64,000 nucleotides of DNA from Parastagonospora avenae f. sp. tritici 18332-5. Its lineage: Eukaryota; Ascomycota; Dothideomycetes; Pleosporales; Phaeosphaeriaceae. Positions 11,662-21,886 of the stretch are shown here, one piece after another; position 1 is the first letter of the stretch; each line of letters opens with the position of its first letter. The notes beneath the pieces are model-generated. The model was not told the origin of the DNA and did no database searches. It worked only from the letters and a program-made list of their open reading frames with translations. The stretch spans positions 496,001 through 560,000 of the forward strand of contig JAFJTR010000012.1 in NCBI GenBank assembly GCA_022559985.1, given 5' to 3'. The position numbers and the translations under genes were made by a program.

Positions 11662-13817
11662 TGCAAATTGTAAAGGTGCTTGAGAAGTGAGCGTTGTTGA
11701 AGAAGGCAGTAAAAGACTGAACGAGAGTCGATGATGCTGATGATGATATTTTGGGGTGTCCCGCAGAGGTCTTATATACCTAAAAGGGCCGCTTCAAGAC
11801 GTCTTGGGTGGACCTTTCCCAAGACTCAGCCGGACTGTAGCGGAGGCTCTGGACGACAGCTGTGATAGTGGAGACTTCGATTTAGCCGACATGTTGGTAC
11901 ATGATGGTCGACAAGGTGTCGTGGTCGTTGCCAGAATAGGTAAGCGAATACCAAAATGGCCTGAGATGGTGTCTGACAGTTCTCTCGCTGTCAATGTTTA
12001 GCGAAGCTAATGCAGGTACCGTCAGCTAGACGCCTCCTCGATGCCTCCTCGACGCCGTGCTAGGCCACCTTTCGGCATCAAACATCTAGTGGGCAAGGCT
12101 GCGATGACTTTGAGCGAAAGCATCCGGTATTTTTAGGGTTCGTCTAGTCATTTCTGGACCCACTAGTTCCCCAAGCCCTCGAGGCCGCTGTTTACAGTTT
12201 CGATAGTTCGCGTGGGTATCACCAAAGCTTGCAGAATATGAACGCAGTGACAGAGGGTTCGATAAAGCGATGAAACACTGGATTCGATGGCATTGCAACG
12301 CGGTGGTCTGGCAGAGAAACGTCATTTTCAGCCTTCGGAGAGCTGGCTGAAGCCGAAGACAATAACAAATCTTCGATCGCGCGGCCAAAGCGACAGTTGG
12401 TTACAGGGGGACTGGGCGAGGCTGTCTAGGACCTTATCGTGTCCGACGCAACGGCGAATAGCGTGGCAGCGGCGCTTTACGTGCATATGCAACCGATTGG
12501 TTGGGGGCCAGGAAAAACCAATTCGCCGAATTTTCAATATTCGTGTCTGCAGGGTTGGTATCTTCAACACACCTGATGAGCTAAACTAACTCAATTGAAT
12601 GTCAACAATGCAGTGTGACGGTCCAAAGAGGTGTGTGCATATGCGCCGAAAGCTTCCAACTCCAGAGGTCCGGCCGAAGGCTTGCGGCTGCAGTGGAGTC
12701 GATGTCCGTCCGACTCGTGTCTGCCCGACTTCTGATCGATGATTTGAGATGTGGAAGAGCCCATCGGGGGATCGTGCTAAAAGATGATGCGACACATGGA
12801 TGACGGGATACGAAGGTGGGTCGCGGTCTACCAAACGTGGGTTCCTCTCTTTGGAAGACGATTTGACCCACTGGCAAGAGTCTCGGTACCACGGAGTGCT
12901 CCAGGTCCCGAATGGCGTACCATGAAAAAGAGTCGTATCTGCCCTTGGCGAGTACAATGCTGGTACCAGGCCATGCAGGGGCTGCCTCGTGGGAATAGGG
13001 ACGTACCTAGCTAGCTGCTAATACGGATATACGGCAGCTTGAAACCTGACTTGTGAGTAAGAACGCATGCCGAACTGCGAACTACTGTTGAGTCGCCACG
13101 ACTAGCAATACGTCTCGTCATCGTCGCTTGGTACCGAAGATGCCGAAGTCGCGTCGGCGTGGCTGTGACAGAAGAAAGTTTGACATCGCGCGGACATAAA
13201 GGGGTCGATCCATCCGCGGATCACCCGAGCCTTGGCAGATCCACATCCGGGTCGCTTGGTAGTCAGCGGAAGATCCAGCCTCGATGTTCTCCCCACAACT
13301 CTGTCTCGATCCCGCCACACCCAAACTTCGCCATGAAGGGTCGACACAGCCTCATCCACAATCACTTGCGCCTGGTCTGGATCTTAGTTTCTTTGTTGTA
13401 CTTCGATGCTCCTTCGGCGATCCATGTGATCGTTCCGCTTCCCTAGTACATATGTACAGCAGACGTCTTGAAGCCTTGCCTCATACGCTCAGCCTCACGC
13501 AAGAAGTCTGTACACCCCACACCAAGAGTCTTTCATGTCCTACTTCGTGACAGAAAGACATCTTCTCTTGGTATAGACAGAAGATTGCGCTCCTGTGCCA
13601 TTACTAATACCGCATTCCGATCTTATCGGTTCGATGGCGACCGCTTTCGACCTGCTGAGGTTGCTGTCAGCCTCAATCCGGCGCTCCTTGGAAGTAGCCT
13701 AGATATTGGTATAAGTTCACGCCTTATCTCCTGACAGTCTCTAGGAAGTCGTAATCACCTGTTGTTTGTATTATATATGTACACAATTTGCGTTACACTT
13801 GGTTGAGCCGATTGATA
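11662..13817. other. Intergenic stretch of about 2.1 kb
   Basis: Beyond the promoter at its left end I see no gene. ORFs here are short, overlap on both strands and show neither domains nor plausible splice partners. The right end is probably the promoter region of the decayed chitin-binding gene. Confidence 0.45.
11771..11778 (-). promoter_or_regulatory. TATA box of the secreted-protein gene
   Basis: On the minus strand the sequence reads GGTATATAAGAC, about 110 bp upstream of the ATG at 11661, with a CT/CA-rich leader between. Position and sequence fit a TATA-driven, probably strongly regulated promoter. Confidence 0.5.
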
Positions 13818-16021
13818 ATGTTAATTATTACTGTCTGGGTGCTGACGGGCTTGCCTGCTTTCCAAGTCGTCCAATCCGCTCCTCAAGATGTGAGTAATGA
13901 TGCTCGCTGTGGTGCGCGCTTCGATCTCTCATGCAATGGCGCATTTGGAAGCTGCTGTTCGCAACATGGATGGTGTGGTTCAAGCAACGACCACTGCGTC
14001 GCAGGCTGTCAACCTCGCTGGGGAACATGCACTCCGGGAACACACAATATAGTCTCCTCGGCATCCGCCGTTGTCTCTTCAGCTCCCACCCCTTCTTCGT
14101 CCTATGCTGTGCCACTGTCACGCAACGCTCGATGCGGTCGCATCAACAACGCCTGGCCCAAAGGCCAGATTTGCGAAGGTTCAGTTTTTGGAGACTGTTG
14201 CAGTAAACACGGCTATTAGTATGAACATCTGTGTCATAGAGGGAAGCAACCGTGCTTACAATCAGCAGCGGGTTCCAGCAAGCGTACTGCGGAACTGGAT
14301 GCCAGCCAGGGCTCGGCACCTGTACTGGTCCGGTGGTATCATCTTCTATCGTCTCTTCCTCCGAAGCATTTTCCACCATGTTGAAAGTCAGCTCCACGTC
14401 TGTTTTGAATCCAAGCTCGACCCTTGTCATCGCTTCAACTGCTACCCTGGTGGTCGCCAGCTCCAACCCTGATGCTTCATCGAGCTCGACTTCAGGTCTT
14501 CCACTGGTAGTACTTGCGGCCAGGCTATCCTTCCTAACGACTTCCTTACCTATGCTTTTGACTACCTCGATCTTGCCGCGTGTACTGAGAAGTGTCTCTC
14601 AACGACCCAAATTGTCAGTACTTTTCACTTTTTCGGGCGCTTGCTACTTGAGCAGCGGCTTAAAGTTCACCCCCGGAAATGCACACCCCAATCCTGGTAT
14701 TGATCTTTATGAGAGGTCTTGCTTCAAGAATTTGGCTTCTGGTACTACGACTGCTTCTGTCCCAGAGACTACCGTAGCGCCCGGTGGGGGGCTGCTGATA
14801 TTGCTGGGTGAGCATCGTATGACGAACCAACTGTTGACATATTTCAAGACCTAATACGCTCACATCTCTGTGCCAAGACTGTTATAGTGTTGTAGTTCTG
14901 ATTAATGATAGAGCTATGTCACACCTTAAAACTATGTCAAATGCCAGCATCTTTAGCATAAGGCAGGCACAACAAAGGCAGCTAGCACAAGGGCAGCTAG
15001 CACAACTGCGATGCGATAGCTGGTCAATCTATATAAGTAAAATGACGCTCTGCACATCCTCACGATGCGTCCAGCACCTCTGCGTTAATGCTCGTGTGCT
15101 GAGCTCTTACCTAAGGATCGCTAAGTCTCCCCTTTCTCAGCCACTGTAGCTAAAAGATGCTGCTCTTAGTTTAAAAGATAATTTAATGTATCTGCGTTAA
15201 GATAGTTTACAAGTTCAACTCATTTCTAATCATGTTCGGCATGATCTTAAGTGTTGATATAGATCAGGGTCTAATATAGTTCTGACATCATTGGAGACAC
15301 CATAAGAAATTGGCAACACGTATCCCTCACTGAGATCTGTAGGGCGTCAAGTCTTCAACCCCCCCCCCCCTGCGCGGTACGGTACACTTACCCCTGAGGT
15401 CACACCAACGCCTGCTTCATCCGGCTAGTATTTGCGGTCAAGCTGTCCTCCCCAACAACCCAACAATTTCTTTCTTTATAATCGGGGCTCCATGGATCTT
15501 GCCGGGTGTTGTGATCAATGTATCAATGGATCGACTTGTCAGCACTTGGTTAAGATTGAGAGTACCTGCTACATAAGCTTCGAGCTGCTTGATACAAGCG
15601 GTGGATTCAGTGATTATCCTGGAGCTGAGCTGTATGAGCGGTCTTGCTTTCAGGATTTGGCTTCTGTTGTAACACAGACTTCTGTACCTGAGGTTACTTC
15701 CACTCCTGAAATTACCCCACCCCCGAGGGCACTCTTGAGATCACACCTACTCCAGTGGTGACGCTGACACCGTCTCCGACTCCATCCCTTTCCATCATCT
15801 GCCGACTGGACGTCACCACTAGCAATAGAAACGGGCGGTACAGTTATTCTTATATCGATTCCGCTGGGTGCCGTGCGAGAAGGCTTAATGACACAACTTG
15901 CCAGTACATTGCAACTTACTTCTCTAATGGCGAATGCTATCTGTCCAATCGGCCACCTGACACAAGCGATGGTAATCTCCTGCCCAGTGAGTATCAGCTG
16001 TATGAACGACCATGTTTCTAG
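13818..16021 (+). pseudogene. Decayed secreted protein with two hevein-type chitin-binding modules and three Cys repeats
   Basis: The best start is the ATG at 13818, giving the signal peptide MLIITVWVLTGLPAFQVVQS. The first hevein-type (ChtBD1) module is intact: CGARF, then GSCCSQHGWCGSSNDHC and GCQPRWGTC. A Ser-rich linker leads to a second module, split by an intron (donor 14219, acceptor 14265 or 14268), continuing as AYCGTGCQPGLGTC; one conserved Cys has become Tyr at the junction. Downstream are three degenerate copies of a repeat with the pattern [DS]-[LS]-A-x-C, C-Y-[LI] and LYER[SP]CF (about 14510-14745, 15430-15655 and 15795-16021). Copy 1 needs a frame change near 14510 and back near 14620. 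Copy 2 changes frame near 15470. About 500 bp of noncoding sequence (14860-15400) separates copies 1 and 2. ChtBD1 modules bind chitin; the repeats may be PAN/apple-like. I judge it non-functional as a whole, although a short secreted product from the 5' half is possible. Confidence 0.7.
14977..15005. repeat. Two-copy direct repeat inside the decayed gene
   Basis: The 14-bp unit GGCAGCTAGCACAA occurs twice, almost back to back (14977-14990 and 14992-15005). It lies in the noncoding stretch that splits the chitin-binding pseudogene. It could be a remnant of an inserted repeat; no terminal inverted repeats or coding capacity were found. Confidence 0.5.
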
Positions 16022-18651
16022 ACAAGATAGCGGATTAGTGACGTTACTGGAGAGCTGAACTGGTTGTTTGGTTTTTCATCGTTATACGGTGAAACATTGT
16101 ATGAATACCGCAGACGAAATATGTAATCACCAGAAAGTTGGCATTCGTTCTATCTCATTTTGACTGGATTTCCGTGCTGAGTACATGCTTACGTCGCAAT
16201 CACTGTGAAGCAGACGCCTCGGGCAAGTCTACTATTGGTACACCACGCACTGTAAGTCTAATGCAATGAACAAACTCAGGGACCTTTTGTGAGAACGACC
16301 TTTCGGCAAACTTTCTTACATAGCGAGGTCTGCGCTGAAGTATGAACACCGCTTTCCATGCCATGTTAAGCCTCAGTGATGTTTCGCTCCATGTTATGAC
16401 AGGTACTCGCTGCTAAGTGTTTCTAAGGCGTGATTTTACCCAGACGTTCTACTCTTACCGGAAAGAAGGGCCGAAAGCGTAAGGGAACTACGGTAATCTT
16501 TCTGAGACGTCGTCAAGCAGAACCTACGAATGACGCCGGCTCCACTGAAGGTAATGTCAGGTGAGCATCATGCCAGGCTTCTGGCTGTCCATTTTCATCT
16601 GCTTACTAAATATAGCACCGCCCTTTGCGCAAGCATGACAGCGCCAAGATTTTACTCGTCTACCAGTGCAAGAGCAGGGTTTTGTAAAGCACAATAAAGC
16701 ACGCATGGATGCCGACATTAAGCCGAATAACGCCCAGCTAGTCGCGCAAAAGGATGTCACTGCCTCTCGGGTCACAGAGAAAGTCGGGAACATGAGCTTG
16801 GAACTCCAATCTACGCATCAGTTTTCTCCTTAACTCCCTGTTTATGCCAGAGAGATCGTAAAGTTCTCGGATGCTTTCTTTCTCAGTCCCATTGTGTTGT
16901 TGGACGATTGTAGTAGTCTTACTACGCGGATTATATACGGCTTATTTCGTACCTTGAGAATGTACGTCTCCATCTCGGACCCTGATCCACAGCTTTGCCG
17001 AGCCGTATATTGCGGCTCAAAAACAACTGCTCAAGATCTTATCAACCCCGGGAACATCCAGACCGACTCCGAGTCGCCCGCCAGCCCAGGCCACGGAAAA
17101 AGTGCTCGATATTACTGGCTGTGGAGCGAATACTGGGGACATTTTTCTTGCCATTTGTTCGCTTTGAGGGTTAAACCTGCGTCTCTCCCGGTAGTTGTGT
17201 AACTAAGCTCGACTGGAAATCAGGTGTAGCAATAATCCGTGCGCTTTCTGCTTGAACTCAATCTGCCATCAGAGAGCAACTTTCATCTCATATTCAAGCC
17301 TGAATAGACTCGATAGCTGAATAGTACATTCCAAGATTGCGAAGAGCTGGAAAAACCTTTGAAGCTAGACAGCTTGATTGAACAGCCTGTAGATGGTGTT
17401 CAGACCGTGAGGCATAGCGTGCACGAACAATTGCTGCACTTGGTGTGGACACTCTGATTCACAAGCTCAAGTCCGCCTGCGAGTAGAATTGTACTAGATG
17501 CGGAGTATAGAATCGGTCGAGAAACACCAAACCTCAGCGCTGAGCAGGTCAAGTTCGTATACGAATTACCCGGGGCGAGACCTAGAAACCGAGTATTGAG
17601 GTGGCCATGGTCTAAGCAGCAAAGGATCGATTAATGTACATTCATATGTGAAGATATTGAGCTTGACACACGGCGACTGGATCGCCTGGTACTTAATACG
17701 CATGCCCTGACTTCTCGAACGAGTAAGGTCTGACCACCCGGCGGCTCGTGGCATTGCAGATCCTTGCTTACTCGCAGGATGATCGGAAAAGGCGTGCGCG
17801 CATACTCCAGATCGCATATTACCCAATTAAGCGACGCGTTACCGAGCGCCCATATTAGCCAGCAAATTACACCAAATCAGTTCGAGACCTAGTTCTGTAA
17901 GCATACATACCCCGGAATTCGGGAATTTTAGATGGCGCACTGGCGAGTTGCCTGGCTACTGTATCCTCTCGGCGATATCACCTGACCCTGTTATAGCAGT
18001 GCTGGTACTGCCATATTACTTTGGCCCTGTCGGGTTATTTTTGGCTTTGGATGCAGGTCCAACAGGCAGATCTGCGGGGGACGATCAATTAACCTTCCAT
18101 CGAAGCTTTCCGTATCTACACTATAATTCTTCGTTCGGGACTTTCGCCTCTTAGACGCGCCACGAGCGAAGCGAAAACTTCCGCCGGTCGCGCACACCAA
18201 GGGTGTTCTCCGTCCGTAGGATGCAGACATGCAGTTCGGATTGCTCTTGGTCATATTCTCGTATTCGAAGTTCGAGACTGGTCAAGACTACTGAATGAAT
18301 CAGACGTGCAATATCTGCTCACGGCGGTACTACCCAGTCGCCTCGGTCGAGATGTTAAGAGACCGTGGTCTTAATACCGGCATGCGTAGGGACGGGCTAA
18401 GATTAGTATCATGTTACCTCAAACATTGTCACGATGCTTCGTATTGGTAAACTGCCATGGCAGAACGCAGTGTGGAAACCTAGCCAGGCGGGTTGGAGCA
18501 CAAGGGTCGACATATGCAGCTTGACTAACCTTGGACTTCCCACGACAGTATAAAGATGCCATAAATCTGCTCTCATTGCTTAACATCACAGTCAACATCA
18601 GCAGTCACTTCCAACACCACTCGCTCCGCACTTCGCCACTCGCTCTTCAAG
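16022..18651. other. Gene-free stretch of about 2.6 kb
   Basis: No gene, RNA or element is recognised. ORFs are short and without motifs. It may include eroded repeat DNA, but I could not identify a family. The last 150 bp form the promoter of the DUF4360 gene. Confidence 0.45.
18549..18554 (+). promoter_or_regulatory. TATA box of the DUF4360 gene
   Basis: TATAAA lies 98 bp upstream of the ATG at 18652 and is followed by a CA/CT-rich leader, a typical layout for a strongly expressed fungal secreted protein. Confidence 0.5.
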
Positions 18652-19689
18652 ATGCTCTCCAAGCTCGCCATTCTCGCCCTCCCGGCACTCGCCGCGGCCT
18701 ACCCCCAATCTTCTGCTGTGGCACCGCCGCCAGAGCAGATTACCATTCGCGATACCACTTACTCTGGTAGCGGATGTCCTCAGGGCTCTGTCTCGACCTC
18801 CACATCTGATGACAAGACCGTACGTCGCATCGTTCATACCTTCACCCAAACCCAAAGATGAGCTACCCAAACCAATCAACTTATAACATCCCTTTCTTTG
18901 AAGTTTTGAAAGAGCTTTTGATGGGGAAAGCTTAAGAAAATACTGTGGTGTGGACAAAAATGGTCATGTGACCTACATTTTCAATATCCCCCATAACCTC
19001 TCCATTCTCTCCCACTTCACCACCACGACTCTAACTAACCCTAAACAGGTGATCACGTGGGGGTTCGACCAGTTTCAGACGTATATAGGCCCTGGAACAA
19101 AGGCATCCGACAAATCCAAGAACTGCCAGCTTCATCTGAACCTCGCGTACCCGGGCGGCTTCCAATACGCCGTTGTAGACGCCACATACCACGGCTGGGC
19201 ACGTATGGACGAAGGTGTAACTGGAAGCTTCATTACCACCTACTATTTCTCGCAGGATGCTGGAAAGACTGTGAGTTTTCCATCTTCACTCCCAAACCCC
19301 TCCTACCATCACTTCCTCTACCATCCCCAGCCAGAATTCTAAACACTAGCTGATTTTCAAAGCAAACAACCCGTTCCTCCTTCAACGGTGGCGGCGCACT
19401 CCTCAACGGCCAAGTCTACACAAAGCAAGACAGCGTTGAGACCACCGCGACCATCTGGTCGCCCTGCGGCTCCAACGGCATCCTGAACATCAACAACCGC
19501 ATCGCGCTGACTAGCAAGAACGCCACCGCCAGCGGCGAGCTGAGCAATGACGATGCGACGGTGGCGTTCACGCAGCAGCTGCATGTGGCGTGGAAGAAGT
19601 GCACGCCGACCAGTGGGAGTGGGAGTGGAAGTGGGAATGGGGACACCGTGATTATTGGGACGCCGAGTAGTGATGTCATCATTGGGTAG
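18652..19689 (+). CDS. Secreted DUF4360-family protein
   Basis: Three exons in phase 0 give 238 aa: 18652-18819, 19049-19270 and 19363-19689. Residues 1-17 (MLSKLAILALPALAAAY) are a signal peptide. The mature part starts with SGSGCPQGSVS, followed by FDQFQTYIGPGTKASDKSKN, CQLHLNLAYPGGFQ, YHGWARMDEGVTGSF, and later IWSPCGSNGILNINNRIAL, the hallmarks of DUF4360. The C-terminus has a Ser/Gly repeat (SGSGSGSGNG) and a hydrophobic end. The first intron (229 nt) is long for this genome but ends with a tandem CTAAC branch site and CAG. Family members are small secreted beta-rich proteins, and the family has no firmly assigned biochemical role. A GPI anchor is not evident. The intron positions and conserved Cys residues argue that the gene is intact. 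Confidence 0.88.
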
Positions 19690-20895
19690 ACGGTGTTTGA
19701 GAGGAGGGAGGGGGAAAGTGGGGGAAGTGTAGTCGATGGTCGAGGAATGTTCTGGTTGATGTTTTGTGTTTTAGTGTGTAGTTGAATTTGTTGCATTGCA
19801 TTTATAAAAAATTCTCACCTGTGGCGCACAGTGACCAGAGTGCGAAAGCAGGCAGCTCATGTCATAACCTGAAGGTATACACAGATGAGTTGCTACTCGT
19901 CACGCACAGCCACTCATTTTGCTGTCAAGAATCTGCGGTACAGGAATGCCATTCATTTCCTCGCACAGTTTCGCTACCTTTTGTTACCATACCATACAAT
20001 ATTGAAACGCCGCACACTGCCTTTCACGAAAAATACCCATCTCTCACACTTGGAATATATATCATCATCGACACGCAGTATCAAACTATACTTATTTCAT
20101 CTTCCCTTCACCTTCCGCCATACAGCACAAATATCATCCTTTCCGCACATGTAGTGTCCAAATTCCCCGCCGCACCGCCGAAGTCATGATGCAGTCGACT
20201 GCGGTGTTTAGTGTACGTTTGCTTCACATGACAGCCAGGATTGGGTCTGACATTTGTCATGTGACATGCATGCCATTTGCTCGGGATGGAAGATAGCTGA
20301 AACACATGAAAATGTAACCTGTCACTTTGATAGCTTCGTGGAGTTGGATTTCCTCTGCATGTCATGCGGGCTATCAATGATGGCAATGAGTAGAGGGGTA
20401 TCGAGTTAGCCTGGCAGCGTCGATGGGGTTTGATTACGGCGGTGATGTTCTGTGAATAACTTCAGGCAGCTGGGTTGCTTTTCGTGGTAGGTGACTATAT
20501 GGAGTAGTGAGTGTTGAGTAGGCCTGATTAGTGGGTGCAACTCTGTAATGCAAGTAAGACATCGCCACGAGCATGATAACATGTGCTTAATGCGCTCTCC
20601 ATTCCTCGGATACCCTACTATTCCCGGTAAAAGATACATCTTGCTAACAATAAGTAGCGTAGCCAATGCCACGAAAAAGATCCTCTATCCCTTGCGCCGG
20701 GCCCGCAGACCCATGCAGCTAATGTACAACCGCAACATGCACCCCCTCGCATAAAAGACCACGCCCATAAGCGTACAAAACCCCAGCCATCATCGTACAA
20801 GCCGCGCGCCACCAATAAAATCCCCGAGACACAATATGACTAACAACAACCAAGAAACAAAAATAACGTGCCCCCGGTCTAATTTACCGACTCCC
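19690..20895. other. Convergent intergenic region
   Basis: This contains the 3' flank of the DUF4360 gene (GGGAGG-rich) and the 3' flank of the minus-strand velvet-like gene. No gene is seen; AT-rich stretches around 20000-20150 carry only low-complexity ORFs. Confidence 0.45.
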
Positions 20896-21886
20896 TCATC
20901 GGGAAGTGCGTCTATCCTGGATGGTTCGGAGGACTTCTAGCCAGCCGCCGTCATCCGTCGAGTTTCCTTCTCCTACAAAGGAGGGTATCAGGAAACTGGA
21001 AAGAAATAGTTTAATAGGTTGCCACCATGTACTTACCGTTGTATGCGGCCATGTTGGATGCGGGTCCTGCGCCCAGGACAGTGATGATGTTGCTGTCAAC
21101 GATTTGCACTGCCGCACCGTTGCCGGCAGAAGCGACGGGAGGATCTGAGGCGGAGTTGCGTAAGCGTATCAAAGTGATGCGTATCCGGTATGCGCCTGCT
21201 TGGCGGATGATGAGGTCTGGAAAGCGCATGTAGCCCACGCCTTGGGGATCGGCCATATCCATGGACGCGATGGATCCGTCTGCTTCGTCGTCGGCAAATG
21301 AATGTATCGAGTCGAATCTCCGACCAATGAGTATGGCGTTGAGGACATTTGGATCTGCAGGGGCGGTCGAGTTTCCGGGAATCAGGGCAGCGACGGCTAC
21401 CAGGTTGGCGGAATCTGCGACAGCGTCTTCAGGGTCCGCGTTGGTCGTCCGTAACCGCACCACAATGGATCCAGGTAATGCTTGACCAGCTCGTGCACTG
21501 CGGGGAGGCTGGACAACAATGTCCATGGCGTAGCGAATATCTTCTGGTGATGTATAGTGGTGACCTGATCTTGAGCGTCCAGAGTTGCGGGCGTGAGGTC
21601 TTGATCGAACGGAATTGCTTCCTAGCGGCCTAGATCTTGCAACGTCGGCCATTGAGGCGGTGGCGCCGTTGACTTGCTGGTTTGTTTCTCCGTTGAGTAA
21701 CTCTGCTAAGCGTGCAGACCGTCTCAGAGAAGCGTGGCTGCCGCTACGCTGCAAGGTTGCACCGCGGGATGTGGACCTGACACGTGACGACGAAGAAGGC
21801 GGTGGGTTGGACGCGTTCCTCCTGGCGGATGCACTCCGGGCGGGATTTGGGTTTCTACCTCGTCCTCGTTGGGAGCCTCTTCGCAT
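20896..21886 (-). CDS. Velvet-domain-like regulator (divergent)
   Basis: Two exons (21037-21886 and 20896-20972) give 308 aa. The ATG at 21886 begins an Arg/Ser-rich, disordered N-terminus of about 115 residues (many RS and RR pairs, nuclear-signal-like). From about residue 118 the chain resembles a velvet domain: a first strand YAMDIVVQPPRSARAG, a second RRFDSIHSF, and the typical velvet ending MRFPDLIIRQAGAYRIRIT. Velvet proteins (VeA, VosA, VelB, VelC) bind DNA, dimerise and coordinate development with secondary metabolism. This copy lacks the usual Pro-rich RRPxxPPPxxxL segment and is divergent. A nearer acceptor for the intron would stop after two codons. I prefer the acceptor just before 20972, which has a CTGAT branch site 14 nt upstream and gives a longer acidic tail ending in QDRRTSR. 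The velvet assignment rests on pattern alone. Confidence 0.6.

Noticed and set aside
14860..15400. Possible transposon insertion splitting the chitin-binding pseudogene
   Set aside because: Only a short two-copy direct repeat was found; no terminal inverted repeats, target duplication or transposase remnant could be shown.
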